Shown here: positions 1 through 12,093 of the stretch, in pieces
How positions within the stretch are numbered: the stretch's first letter is position 1
Layout of the letters: every line of letters begins with the position of its first letter
From: Jacaranda mimosifolia
Lineage: Eukaryota; Streptophyta; Magnoliopsida; Lamiales; Bignoniaceae
DNA length: 64,000 bases
Assembly (NCBI GenBank): GCA_018894105.1
Contig: CM032132.1
Location: 28,819,379-28,883,378, forward strand
Direction of reading: 5' to 3'
Translations under genes and position numbers: made by a program
The notes under the pieces: generated by a model
The model's database searches: none
What the model was told of the DNA's origin: nothing
The model's input: the letters and a program-made list of their open reading frames with translations, nothing else

Positions 1-529
1 GTACCTACTATTAACCTTGAATTTATTAATGCTTGTGTTCTATTATGTTCCTGTTCCGATTGCATTATCAATTAATTCATGATCTATTGAATTGTTTCCT
101 TTTCAGCAGAGCCCTTATGATCTATTACTAATTGTTATCCCTCACTAAGTCCTTTGGACTTACTTTTTTTTTTTATCCTTGATTTTCTCAGATAGGTTTT
201 GATGATGGACATGGACTTCAAGCTTGGACTGGAGAGTTTATTTTTTAATAAAATAGTTGATTATATGTGTTTTGGGTTCTCTTGAACATTATGTTATGCT
301 TAAGTTTGAATTCAAGATAAGTGATGAGTATGTATTATGTTGAATAATATGGCTCAACTTTTGGGAATGTATTTAGTGCTTTTGTCGTAGTCTGTATAAG
401 TTGAAGCAGATTGATGTCTCTAATGATTCTGAGAATTTTCTTCTGGGCCTATTGACTATTTTATGGTTTATGATTTAAGTTTGTATCGAAGTGGCATCTT
501 AGCTTAGGGTCCCGAGAAGGGGTGCTACA
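1..529 (+). mobile_element. 3' part of the 5' LTR of Ty3/gypsy element G1
   Basis: This stretch aligns from its first base with 5930-6459, the last part of the downstream LTR (for example GTACCTACTATTAACC against GTACCTATTATTAACC), and both end in GGTGCTACA. The window therefore opens inside the 5' LTR. The end at 529 is fixed by the CA terminus followed four bases later by a primer-binding site. Confidence 0.9.
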
Positions 530-533
530 GAAG

Positions 534-545
534 TGGTATCAGAGC
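534..545 (+). other. Primer-binding site (initiator Met tRNA type) of G1
   Basis: TGGTATCAGAGC lies four bases after the LTR terminus. This is the standard plant retrotransposon primer-binding site complementary to the 3' end of initiator methionine tRNA, and it fixes the element as plus-strand. Confidence 0.9.
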
Positions 546-1059
546 TTGGGTTTTCGAAGACCTAGGTTAACATGGGAATGATTATTATGACTAGAATTGA
601 TGGACTTACTAGAGATTAAATTTGTATCGGGATAGCCTAAGTTTTTCGATCACCCAGGTATCAAATGTTATTGGGATTCATATCAACCTTTTGTTTGGAT
701 TAGTTTGAGCCCAGATCTTTGGGTATAGCGTTTGATACTAGGAGGTAAGAGATTTCACTTAGGACAGGTAACCAAACTGTAATCTTCACTCCCAAAGATC
801 GAGCACTAAACTCTAGAATTGAGCTTGAATTTTGAGCATTTTGGGTATTTTGCGTGTTGGGAAGCTTCTATGTGATTCAAGGATTTAAGATGAATTTGAT
901 CAGTTGATATTAGTGAGATAAGTTTACATTTTGTAGGATGTTTATGGGATTTTATTATTTATCTTAGAATGATTAAGACTTGTGTATTTATGAGTTCGAT
1001 GTAATTTCGTTTAATCCTTCTCAATCTTCTATTCTTAGAAGTTTAGAGGAGTTGGTGGA

Positions 1060-3498
1060 ATTGATGGCATCATAAGGAAGTTTCGATATAGCCACTCTGC
1101 CCAGGACTGGACGGCGGAGGAGACCTCCCGGGCGATGGGTCAATGACGACGGGCTACAAGATAGGAGCCGCCTGCTTACCCACAACCCATACCAAAAGAA
1201 GAGGTCTCATAAACTCCTTTAGTGGATCAGTCAATAGACCTTATGTATCAAAGGGGATCGAGATTTAGGCAGCAGGGTCAACAGCCAAGTGATGGAGCGG
1301 GAATTGGTTATGAGGCAGCTGAAGATCGGGTATTGGTATGGTTTCTACGTCTACAGCCACTGAAGCTTTTAAGAAGCCCTGATGATAGAATAGCCGAGCA
1401 ATAGATTGAAAGTTTAGAGAATATCTTTGAGACACTACTCTATTCAGATTATTATAAGGTTCAATTTTCTATATTCCTTTTGGGAGGCTCTGCCTGATGT
1501 TGGTGGAAGATAATTGATCGTAGGTGGACAGTTGAAGAAACCCACTATACTTGGGAGAATTTCATCCGAGACTTCATGAACAAGTACGTGCTTGAAGTGG
1601 TGAAGCAAACAAGGGAAATAGAGTTCATATGAGTTCATGGATATTACTTAAGGACCATAATCAGTATGAGGTTACTTTTAGCCAACTGATACAATATGCT
1701 CCTTATATATAAGATGATGAAGGTCGATAAACTCAACGATTTGCATAAGGGCTGCCGCCGAAACTGAGAAGAGCTCTAGCCATTTGTGATTTGTTGAACT
1801 TCAATCAAGCAGTAAGTAAGGCATTGCACCTTGACTTAGAATTGTAGGCAAACCGAAAAATTGAGGACAGGAGCCAAAAGGGGAAGATACACCTTAATAG
1901 GCAAAGTAATGCTGAAAGAAAATAGCCGAGACTGCAGGTTAGAGGCACCACCCAACTAGCCCCTCATTTTGGCGAGAAAGAAAATTTGACTTAAGAGAGG
2001 CCACAAAAATAATTTGGATTCTGTGGATCACATACCCATGAGGAGTCAGGATGCTGGCGAAAATAGGCCAGGTGTGTGATTGTGGCAACAACTAACACTT
2101 CTTGAAAAATTACCACAACAAGAGAGGCCCAACATCTGCAAGAAAAGAAATGCAGGTCACAAGAGCTAGTGAAAGACAGAAGGTATGAGCTCGTGCCTAT
2201 GCTCTGACCGGAGAAGATGCATAGGATCCCAATGAGGTAATCGAAAGTATGATTTTTGTCTCTAGAAATTATGAAAATATTTTATATGATCCTGATGTTA
2301 TACATTCTTTCATACCTGTCGCATCCCTCAAATTAAATATGCAAACTGAGATTATGGCCTATCACATAGAAGTTCAGACATCACGTATCGGAATTGGCCT
2401 AGATAACGATTGGGGATGGGGTATATCCAGCCAACCTCATATAGATGCCTATCCAAGAGTACGATGTGATACTCGGAAGGGACTAGCTGTATAGTCATCC
2501 GGCACAAGTGAATTACTGCACCAAATGAATTACTATCGGAGATGAGATACCAATATCAATACCAACATGCCCTTCTACAGATAACGTGCACCTCCCCAAT
2601 GCCAGTTATATTTATGCTAAAGACCAAAAAGATTTTGAGAGAAGGCAGGCGAGCATTCATAGTGTATCTTATCAACAAACCTCGAGGCACAGATTACAAT
2701 TGAGGAAATGAGAGTGGCTTTTCTTGGGCATATTCCCTTCTAAGATGGAATAGAGGTTGATCCCTCTAAGATAAAGGCAGTAGTTAACTAGAAGAGACCA
2801 AAAAATAACACAGAACTTCATAGTGTTCTGTGTATTGTCGGCTATTAATGAAGATTTGTGCATAACTTCTTCGAAATAGCTGACATATTGACTAAATTAA
2901 CTTAGAAAGGTCAACCCTTTGACTGGAATGAGGATCTAAATATGAGACAGAGCTAATGGATGAAAAGTCTAGAAGACTACAATTTTTCCATCACCTATCA
3001 CCCAAAAAGGCAAATGTAGTGGCCAATACCTTGAGCCGAAAGGCTAGAATGGCTCACTTATTGGCAGCAAAAGTATCAAAAAGCCTGAGAATGGGAGCTA
3101 TGTTGAAAAATAATACAACAAGTGAGATTGCAGAGATAAGTGTAGTTCGAATTACAGGATGAAATACGGAAAATCCCAAGTCAATGATATATGGATAATG
3201 AAACAAAAGGAAAATGGTCGGATGTTCTGGAGAGTCTGAGTTCAATACCAACAACAAAGGTATTATTCTATTCCATAAGAAAATATGTGTGCCAGAAGAA
3301 GTAAAAAAGAGGTTGTTAGGTGAGGCACACAAGTCAAGATACATGATGCATTCGAGAGACATGAAGATGTATCGGGACATGAAAAACTAATTCTAGCAGA
3401 ATTATTGAAAGAAGAATATAGATCGATTGACCCAATATGTTTATTCTTTTGCCAATCGGAATAGTACTCAGATGAGAATTTAGGGACCAGATTCTTTT
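1060..3498 (+). pseudogene. Decayed Ty3/gypsy gag-pol of G1
   Basis: The internal region has lost most of its coding sequence and carries many stops and frameshifts. Traces appear in the expected gag-pol order: a protease-like part near 2200-2400 (RAYALTGEDA, then DPDVIHSFIPVASL), the reverse-transcriptase tail near 2720-2850 (FLGHIPF, IEVDPSKIKAVV), and the RNase H end at 2956-3060 (HHLSPKKANVVANTLSRKA, family form YHPGKANVVADALSRK). Integrase zinc-binding traces and the short C-terminal end before the polypurine tract follow. The body is about 3 kb, far shorter than an intact element, so most of RT and integrase is deleted. The RNase H and C-terminal signatures suggest a chromovirus, probably the Tekay/Del group; that assignment is inference. 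It is non-functional. Confidence 0.8.
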
Positions 3499-3510
3499 AA
3501 GGGGGAGAGC
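3499..3510 (+). other. Polypurine tract of G1
   Basis: AAGGGGGAGAGC lies immediately before the 3' LTR start TGTAACACCC at 3513, where plus-strand priming is expected. Confidence 0.85.
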
Positions 3511-3512
3511 TT

Positions 3513-6459
3513 TGTAACACCCTTAAATTTGATATTTTAGGGAAAATAAGAATTTAGAAATCAAGATAATTGGTTGGTAAAATTTTAAGGCTCGAAAAAT
3601 AAATAAGAATGACTTAATCTCATGGAAAGTGAAAGTTTTGGGGTCGAATCATAATTTGAGAAACTTGATTGGATCGCATTTCAAATTTTGGGGGTTTTGC
3701 ATGGAATTATTTTGGGTTAAACAGGTGGAAATGAGGCATTCAATAATTGGAGGATTGAATTGAAGAGTTTCAACACCTTAGAGGACTCGATTGGAAACTG
3801 TGCAGAAGATTTGGGGGCCAATTTCTAATTTCCAAAAAAATGGAATTATATATGTCAATTTCCCCATTTTTCTTCTTCATTCTCTACTGAGCACCTTTTT
3901 TCCCCCTCATCGACGATCATCATCGGCGACCACCATTTCCAAAAAACTGAGCCAACCAAACTCCTTTCTTCATCACATAAAACACGAAGATACCACATGC
4001 AGAGCGAAGGCACTGGTGGATAGCAGATCAACAGTGGACCAAAATTGAGGAACAACAGTGAGTGGTAAGCCCAATGGAGTAGCGGTGGAAAGGGATTACT
4101 ATGCAGCGATTCTTGTAGAGGGTAGCTCAAGGAACATTTTGGTATACTGGGTTAAGGATTTAGACCACCGTTGACGATGGGAAAGGAAAAAACTGAGGCA
4201 GTAGTGAGTGGTGGTGTTGGGCTTTTGAAACTAAATTCGTGGTGCTATAAGCGGCAAAACATGAAACTGATCGGAGAATTGAACTTGTGAGGTTGTAACG
4301 CAGCAAATCGTGGCGGTGCAGTGACGGAGTTGAGGCAGAATCTTCACCTTATCGCGATGATCGTGGTGGGGTAATTACTTTGTGAACCCGGATTCCCAAT
4401 AAGAAAATCTATGGTAATGATTGGATTTGGGTTCAAGGCTTTATACCATTTAATTTTGTTCAAATCTTGTGTTATGGCAAGAGAATATAAGGAATTGGAC
4501 ATAGGAATTTCGATATAGGCCATGCATGTGTATTTTTATAAGTTTAGTAGGTCCGAATTTGTATTATCATGTGATAATTTTAGGTTAATTGAGATAATTA
4601 AGTGAGTAAACCCTAATTCTATGGATTTTAAACTTAAGTGATAAAATTGGATCATTAAAGATAGTTGGGCCATTATTATCATTTTGTGTATCATTGTAAG
4701 GTTAATTGTGTAATTACGGGACCCAATTATAACCCTTAGTCGGACTAGATATATGAATCTCGCAAATATTCGATTTTAATGGTATAGTTAGCATATTCCC
4801 CAATGATAATGCTAAGATGAACCCTAACAACCGTATTAATTGAATAGCTATTGACTTTAGATTGTTAATATTGTGATTGTAATTATTAAAGATTATTAGC
4901 GATTAATGAGGATTTTAACTGCGAACCTATTCTTTTAGATTACGTGATGAGGAGCTGGGTTCTGTGAACTAGTAGGCTGTGATTGCTTTTCTAAGACTTT
5001 TAAGGTGAGCGTCTACCAACCTAGTACTTGTCTTGTATACAACTATCCATTATTTGATGTATCCCTGTGAGGGTCTGCCGCTTGGTACTTGTATTAATTG
5101 AACCTATCTATTATCCGTTTCGAAAACCCTGTAAGGGTTTGCCAATCTAGCACTTGCTTATACCTATCTATTATTGTGATAACCCCTAAGAGGGTTAAAC
5201 TAATTTCTGTACTGTACTGCATCTTGATTATTGACATTTGTGAATTGCTTGAAATCTTGATCGTTATCCGTATATTGATGTGTATACCCTTGTGAGGGTT
5301 GTTCTGTTGACTGTGCTCCTGATAGAGCTTAGTTTATCTATTCTAGCACTCATAACTCCCATCTGCTATCTATTACTGTCATATTATCTATTCCCATCTG
5401 TTATCTGTTACTAACCTATTAACTATTAATGTCTTACCTTGGTGGCAAACTATTAATCGACACTGGTTATATGTATGGAGATATGTTAGCTGAGTGCCTA
5501 TCCTAGTGGAATGCTTGGAACCACAGTACTGCTACGGGTTATTCCCTAGGTATCAGCGATACCACTAGGGGCTATTCCCTTAGTATCAACAATGAGCCGA
5601 GGGCTATTCCCTATGCATCAATAGTCTACCATGTATCAAGTTGTCACGCTTAGGTAAGACTGATTGACTAACTGACTAAGTATCTCATTGATTGACTGAC
5701 TGTCTAATTGACTAACTGATTGACTGACTAGAAAAAGGAGAATTGAATATGCATGTCATTTTATGATTTGTTGGACTACATATGTTACTTAAGTTTGCTT
5801 GGTTTCGATTGTATTTTGATTGTTTATATTCTGGTCCGAGCCAAACGAGTCGTCTATATTTCATCCCGAATAATCCTATTGAAACAATCTCAAGCTGTTC
5901 AAGCCAATGATCACAACTTTCGAGCTAGTACCTATTATTAACCTTTAATTTATTAATGCCTGTGTTCTGTTACATTCCTAATCTAATTTAATTTTTGGTT
6001 AATTCATGATCTATTGAATTGTTTCCTCTTTAACAAAGCCCTTATGATCTATTACTAATTGTTATCCCTCACTAAGTCCTTTGGACTTACCTTTTCGTTT
6101 TATCTTTGATTTTCTTAAATAGGTTTTGATGATGGATATGGGCTTCAGGTTTGGACTAGAGAGTTTGTTTTGTAATAGAATAGTTGATTACATGTGTTTT
6201 GGGTTTTCAGGAACATTATGTTATGCTTAACTTTGAATTCATGATATGTGATAAGTATATATTATGTTGAATAATATGAGTCGACTTTTGGGAATATATT
6301 TAGTGCTTTTGTCATTGTCTATATAAGTTGAACAAGTTGCTGTCTCTGATGATTTTGAGAATTTTCTTATAGGCCTATTAACAATTTTATGGGTTATGAT
6401 TTAAGTTTGAATTTGAGTGACATCTTAGCTTAGGGGTTATCTCGATAGGGGGTGCTACA
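3513..6459 (+). mobile_element. Complete 3' LTR of Ty3/gypsy element G1 (2947 bp)
   Basis: The LTR runs from TGTAACACCC after the polypurine tract to GGTGCTACA. Its last 530 bp match the window start. It is related but not identical to the solo LTR at 12094-15656: both open with TGTAACACCC, share the 'gaaagttttgggg' block and end in GTGCTACA. Short open frames inside it (for example 3791-4048) show no protein features and look like chance. The sequence just outside (CACTCC at 6460) belongs to a different element, so G1 inserted there. Confidence 0.9.
5661..5731. repeat. GATTGACT-type simple tandem repeat in the G1 LTR
   Basis: Degenerate 8-bp units (TGATTGAC, TAACTGAC, TGATTGACTGAC) are repeated over about 70 bp inside the 3' LTR. 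Confidence 0.75.
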
Positions 6460-7300
6460 CACTCCAACGATTAAGTCAATATAATCAATTAGAATTTAAA
6501 GTAGCAAAGCGAGGGCTAAAGTTATAGTGAACATACCTCATGGCACGGTTGCAATGGGGTATTTATAGTCCGAAGTGGGAGATCAAAATGTCCATGGTAC
6601 ACCTACTCTTGTATGGAGGACCATTGTCCTTGCAAGAGGGTTTTTAAGTCTTTTCCTTGTTTGGAATCCTCCTTCCAGGTAGCGTCGTCCATCCTTTTAG
6701 GATATAGTGGAGATCTCTGTATTTAATGAGAAGGCAAGCCACATGTCAGTGTATGTAATGTGGCAGAGTGGCGGTTGAGTGCATTTAATACGACAACGAG
6801 TGGTGGCGAGAGAAACCTTCCTGTCTCGCAGGTCGACCTATTCTGGTCAAGATGTCTCCTTGGCCGTGGATGTCTCTACTTACTCTGGTCGATTGCATAA
6901 ACTCTTTAGGTCTACCTATTCTGGTCAAGATATCTCCTTGGGTGTAGGTTTCTCCGACACACTCTGGGCGAATGCATGACCTCTTTCGGTCGACCTATTC
7001 TAGTCGAGATATCTCTCCGGCCATGGGTCTCTCCGCCGATTCTAGTCGAATGCATGACTTCTTCTAGTGTACCTATTCTGGTTGAGCAGTCTCCCCAACT
7101 GCGGGTCTCTCTCTCCGCCCACTCTAGTTAAATGCATAACTTCATCAAGTCGAGACGACTCTTTAGTAACGGGCCTTTCGACTATAGCCTGATTGATTGA
7201 AGGAAGACTGATAAGCTTTATTGGTCAATCAACCCAGTGTATTCTTAGGTCTAGGTAAGTTCTATTGGGTCTGTTGGGCTTGTCTTACTTCCCCATATCA
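6460..7300 (-). mobile_element. 3' LTR of a Tat-like element (T1), truncated by G1
   Basis: Read on the minus strand the LTR starts TGATATGGGGAAGTAAG (plus-strand end at 7300), preceded by a purine-rich tract (GTAGGTGGACTCC). It aligns with 8703-9930 over its whole length, including the block 'gcgagggctaaagttatagtgaa'. It stops abruptly at 6460 where G1 begins, so its last roughly 140 bp should lie beyond the far end of G1, outside the window. Confidence 0.75.
6830..7150. repeat. About 80-bp tandem array in the left T1 LTR (4-5 units)
   Basis: Units of about 80 bp carry 'ggtcgacctattctggtc', 'gtctctccgcccactctggt' and 'cgaatgcatgac' in order. The matching LTR at 9070-9780 has about twice as many units, which accounts for most of the length difference between the two LTRs. 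Confidence 0.8.
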
Positions 7301-7375
7301 GGAGTCCACCTACTCTTGAGTCCTAGTTGATCTCACGATGAGAAGGAGTGGAGAGTAGCTGATTTTCTTCATTTT

Positions 7376-8302
7376 ATTGAACTTAAATTTTGATCATTCT
7401 TTAATAACTGATTCCAAACCAATTGAATCATGCAACTACAGGGTTGACTTGATCATTCTTTGATAATGGGGTCGACTTGATCATTCCTTAATAATTAATT
7501 CAAAACTAATTTGATCATACGCCTACGGGCACAACTTGATCATTCTTCAAAAATGGGGTCGACTTGATCATTCTTTCATAATGGAGTCGACTACGAGGTC
7601 AACTTAACCATTCTTTAATAATTGATTCAAAACCAATTTGGTCATGCGACTACGGAGTCGACTTGATCATTCTCTAATAACTGATTCAAAATTAATTTGA
7701 TCATATGACTACAGGGTTGACTTGATTATTCTTTGATAAAGGGGTTAACTTGATCATTTTTTAATAAATGATTCAAAATTAATTTGATCATGCGACTGCG
7801 GGGTCAATTTGATAATTCTTTGATAATAGGGTCGACTTGATCATTCCTTAGCAACTGATTCAGAACTAATTTGATTATGCGACTACGGGGTTGACTTGAT
7901 CATTCTTTAATAACTGATTCAAAATCAATTTGATCATGCCACTACGTGGTCAACTTGATCATTCTTTAATAACAGGGTCAACTACAGGGTCGACTTGATC
8001 ATTCCTTAATAACTTATTCAAATCCAATTTGATCATGCAACTATAAGGTTGACTTGATCATTCTTTAATAACAAGGTCGACTTGAACATTCCTTAGTAAC
8101 TGATTCAGAACCAATTTGATCATGTAACTTTGGGGTTGACTTGATCATTCTTTAATTATTGATTCAAAATCAATTTGATCATATGACTATGGGGTCGACT
8201 TGATTATTCTTTATACTTGATCATTCCTTAGTAACTGATTCAGAACTAATTTGATCACATAACTAAAGGGTCGATTTGATCATTCTTTAATAATAGGTCC
8301 AA
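7376..8302. repeat. 59-bp minisatellite in the T1 interior
   Basis: About 15 degenerate units of roughly 59 bp contain 'gattcaaaaccaatttgatc', 'atgcgactacggggtcgact' and 'tgatcattctttaataact'. Some units are partly deleted (for example near 7560-7600 and 7970-8000). Confidence 0.85.
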
Positions 8303-8540
8303 TTGTTGTGCTTCTGCAGCACTGCTGATAGCTAAGCTAAAAGTTGGGTAGATAATTGATTATTTATTATCTACATACACTGTGGCATTGTCAAGGTTAC
8401 CACATGCTCTAGCTGGGGCCTTGGTCTAACCACATCTTGCTCTTACTGAGATGAGGTGGAGGAGTCGGAGACCTCCTGGCCTCCTCCCTTTCAGATTCAG
8501 CTCGGCTAGCATTTACCATTTCTCAAATTACGGACTCTAT

Positions 8541-8558
8541 TTACCATAGATGGTGCCA
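8541..8558 (-). other. Primer-binding site of T1
   Basis: The minus strand reads TGGCACCATCTATGGTAA directly after the LTR terminus. It resembles the TGGCGCCGTCTGTGGGAA site found after Tat/Ogre-type LTRs, with several C/G to T/A changes. It sets orientation and the LTR edge. Confidence 0.6.
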
Positions 8559-8560
8559 AA

Positions 8561-9930
8561 TGATGATGCTAAGGTCTGGAAGCTAGAGAATTAGGTCTAT
8601 GCCCACTTTAGTCGACCAGAAAGTTGGTTGGAAATAAATGTGGTGATGAGAGCAGGTCAAGTCCTACAAACAATTAACACATGTGAGGCTAGACGAAGGC
8701 CGCACTCTGGCGCTCAAGTTAGTATAACCAACCAGAATTTAGAGCGGCATAGCGAGGGCTAAAGTTATAGTGAACATACCTCATGGCACGATTGAAATGG
8801 GGTATTTATAGTCCCAATGGGAGATCAAAATGTCTATGGTATCCTTGCTCTTCCAGGGGGGACCTTTATCCTTACATGAGGGTTTTTAAACCTTTATCTT
8901 GTTTGGAATCCTCCTTCCAGGTGGCGCACCCTCTATCCTTTTGGGATATGATGGAGATCTCCATATTTAATACAAAGGCAAGTCGTCTGTCAGTGTATTT
9001 AATGTGGCAGAGTAGTGATTGACTGCATTTAATGAGAAAGCAACCGATGGCGAGAGAAATCTTTTTATCTCGTAGGTCGACTTATTCTAGTCGAGATGTC
9101 TTCCTAACCGTGGGTCTCTCAGCCACACTCTAGTCAAATGCATGACCTCTTCGGGTCAACCTATTCTGGTCAAGATGTCTACTCGGTCATAGGTCTATCC
9201 GCCAACTTTGGTCGAATACATAGTTTATTTGGGTCTACCTATTCTGTTCAAGATATCTCCCTGGCCATAGGTCTCTCCGTCATACTCTGGTCCAATGCAT
9301 GACCTCTTCGGTTTGACCTATTTTGGTCAAGATGTTTGCCCAGCCATGGGTTTCTCCGCCCACTCTGGTCGAATGCATGACTTATTCTGGTCAACCTACT
9401 TCGATTTTTAAGTCTCCCCGACCGTGGGTCTCTCTGCTCACTCTGGTCGAATGCATGACTTATTCTGGTCGACTTACTCTGGTTGATAAGTCTCCCCAGC
9501 CATAGGTCTCTCCGCCCACTTTAGTCGAATGCATGACTTCTTTGGGTCCACCTATTCTGGTTGAGATGTCTCCCCTGTTGTGGGTCTTTCCACTACACTT
9601 TGGTCAAATGCATGACCTCATCGAGTTGACCTATTCTAGTTGAAATGTCTCCCTGACAGTGGGTTTCTCCGCCAACTTTGGTTGAATGCATGACTTCTTT
9701 TGGTCGACCTATTCTGGTTGAGAAGTCTCCTTGGCCGTGGGTTTCTCCGCCCACTCTGGTTGAATGCATGACTTCATTGGGTCGAGACGACTCTCGGCAG
9801 CAGGCTTTCGACCATAGCCTAATCGATTGAAGGAAGACTGATAGCCTTTATTGGTCAATTAGTCCAGTGTATTCTTGGGTCTGAGCTAGTTCTATTAGGT
9901 CTGTTGGGCTCATCTTACTTCCTCATAATA
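8561..9930 (-). mobile_element. 5' LTR of Tat-like element T1 (about 1.37 kb)
   Basis: This is the right-hand, complete copy of the LTR at 6460-7300. On the minus strand it starts TATTATGAGGAAGTAAGA (TG mutated to TA) and ends about GCATCA before the primer-binding site. The sequence near 8703 (CACTCTGGCGCTCAAGTT) matches the point where the left copy is cut by G1. Confidence 0.75.
9070..9780. repeat. About 80-bp tandem array in the right T1 LTR (about 9 units)
   Basis: Same unit as at 6830-7150, with recurring 'tctggtcgaatgcatgac' and 'gtctctccgcccactctg'. Open frames here (for example 9323-9505) follow the repeat period and are not taken as genes. Confidence 0.8.
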
Positions 9931-11880
9931 GGTAGTCTGTTACTACCAAAAATACTCCGTAGGAAAAGCCAAGTCAAAATGACATTGTATATATTTTTAG
10001 TACAGTTATTTTAACTATGCCTAAACCGTAGTTAAAAAAAATTATTTACTACACTATAAATTTTATAGTAAAAATGTCATTTTTTCGTAGTTAAAGAAAT
10101 TTTGGGGCCAAAATATTTTCCTACCAAAATTTTTACAATTTATACCTTTTAGAAAATTTAACTAGTTTTTTCTTCATTATTTTCATTTTCTCCTTTCTTT
10201 ATATTTTTTAGAAAACTAAACAAATCAATATTTTCCTCTTCATGTCCATTCTTCATTCTTTCTCCTTTACTATAAACCCTCTTCCTCTCTAGCTTCTTTT
10301 TTGCTTCAACAAAATCCCCTCATTTTCTCAAGTTTTTCTTCTTCTTCAGCCTCTACTTTGTCCATAATCCACCCATCCACCTCTTTCCTCTTACAATCAG
10401 CCAAAAATTAGAGACTTTTGAAGAGTTAAATAGCAAATATGGGTTAACTTCAAGAGACTACATTGGATGAGAATATCCAGGGCGGGTACCAATATTTTTT
10501 AAGTTGTTTTTAAAATTTTGAGGTTTTTTGATAAAGTGGATTTCTAGTTTGGTATGGGTTTTTCTTTTTGAGCTTTCTAGGCTATTTTAATTGATGTTTA
10601 TTGGTGTTTCGGTTCCTCCAGAACTTAACGTTACATCTTACATATGCTCCTATGGTTGCTCATTTCATCTTTAAAAACATACTAGTATAAATTTTCTAAA
10701 TCTTTTGTGGATATTAAATTTCTGCATTAAGTTAGGTAGTGGGGCTTGAAGATAGTGATGCTAGGTGATGTATTTTTATTAGGCATCAACGCAAAAGAAA
10801 CTCAAATGCAATTTCTCAGTGTGGTTAAGCTTTTATTTTCTGACTATATATAAAATTTTGCTGAGTTGAGACTACAAGTAATAAACACTTTAGGAGATGT
10901 GTGTAGAAAGATAATGAAAACATATTACATAGGTTAAAAGTAAAATTATTCAATACAAGAAAACAAGTTAATAAAGATTGGAAAAGCTATAATAGATAAT
11001 TTGTGGCATGAGTAGTGTCAGCATGAATTGGAGGGCATCCTTGTTTAGTTGAGAATGTTGTTCTCTATTTAATTATCCAATGCTGAGGTTTACAGTTACT
11101 CAGTTGCAGTTATGTTTAAATAAAACTCTTAATGTGAAGAAAGTAAACCTTATACCAAAAAAAAAAAAAAAAAAAAATTAGATAAAGAGCATAAAAATGT
11201 GAAGACTACTCATAATTTTGCTCTGCATCTAACCCAGAGTAATCCATTGAAGCTAAACTCTTGAGCTCTCGATGTTGGTTAAGAAGAGCTATGCCAGTTA
11301 TACTAGTAGCCTCAAAGCAAGACTCTATGCATCTAGAGATGCAACTGTTTAGTTAGCTTTTCTGTTTCATTTTTTCAGTTTTACTTAGCTTTTAATTTGC
11401 TTTTTTTTGTTAAGAATGTCCTACAAAATCTTGTTAGTCTCATCCAAGGTTCTAATACTTAGTAGATTTTTATTTTTATTTTTGTAATTTTCTATTAATT
11501 AAAATGAAAAGAAGCCTAAATGGTTGATGATATGTTGTGATTTAGGTAGGTTTTGTTTCAGATCCTTTATAGAGGTACGTACTTTTTATTTGCTATGAAA
11601 ACTTAACCATGAAAAAAGATTGAAAGTTGCAGTAACAACACTTTTTTCCCTACAGCTGGGACACCATAGCAAAAAGGGGTAATTTTACCATTTATTTGCT
11701 ATGAAATTTCAACCATACCAAAATGTGAAAAATTTGTAGAAAAAAGTAATTGCTACGAAAGTGAAGCATAACAAAGTTTTTGTCACACCAGTATTTACTA
11801 CGGCTATAAATTCATAGATTGCTACAGAGTTCTTTTTCTACCAAAAAGTCAATTTTTTTTTTGTAGTTTATCTACAAAAG
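9931..11880. mobile_element. Decayed CACTA-like DNA transposon, no coding content seen
   Basis: The left edge near 9950 reads TACTACCAAAAATACTCCGT and the reverse complement of the right edge near 11870 reads AACTACAAAAAAAAAATTG; both resemble CACTA termini with a changed first base. Subterminal motifs of CACTA type recur at both ends (CGTAGGAAAA, TTCGTAGTTAAAG, GCTATGAAA, GCTACGAAAG). The interior shows no transposase. It includes a pyrimidine-rich block at 10250-10400 and an A-run at about 11156-11178. No clear 3-bp target duplication was found, so exact ends are uncertain. Confidence 0.45.
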
Positions 11881-12088
11881 TGAAGTACTATTTTGCTAAA
11901 ATGAAGTATTACCTTTCTATTATGCACTATTACTTTTAAAAATTTTAGATATCATGCAATTTAACAATTCTAGATGTTGTTATATTGGTACAACCACGAA
12001 ACCCTATTTTTTCTTGCAACGTTAATGTCTAAATGAACTATTTTACCAAATACAGTAGTGCTTTACACTAGCAGTTGTATTTCCAACC

Positions 12089-12093
12089 ATTTG
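12089..12093. repeat. Target site duplication ATTTG, left of the solo LTR
   Basis: ATTTG immediately precedes the LTR start TGTAACACCC at 12094 and is repeated at 15657-15661. Confidence 0.85.

Larger units (their letters stand above)
7301..8560 (-). mobile_element. Internal region of T1, non-coding and repeat-filled
   Basis: The interval between the two T1 LTRs shows no gag or pol similarity in any frame. Most of it is a tandem array. The minus-strand 5' end (near 8560) carries a primer-binding-site-like sequence. With no coding capacity this is a LARD-like non-autonomous element depending on an autonomous relative in trans; that dependence is inference. Confidence 0.65.

Noticed and set aside
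7376..8302. CRISPR-like array
   Set aside because: The units are contiguous 59-bp tandem repeats without unique spacers, inside a plant LTR element.
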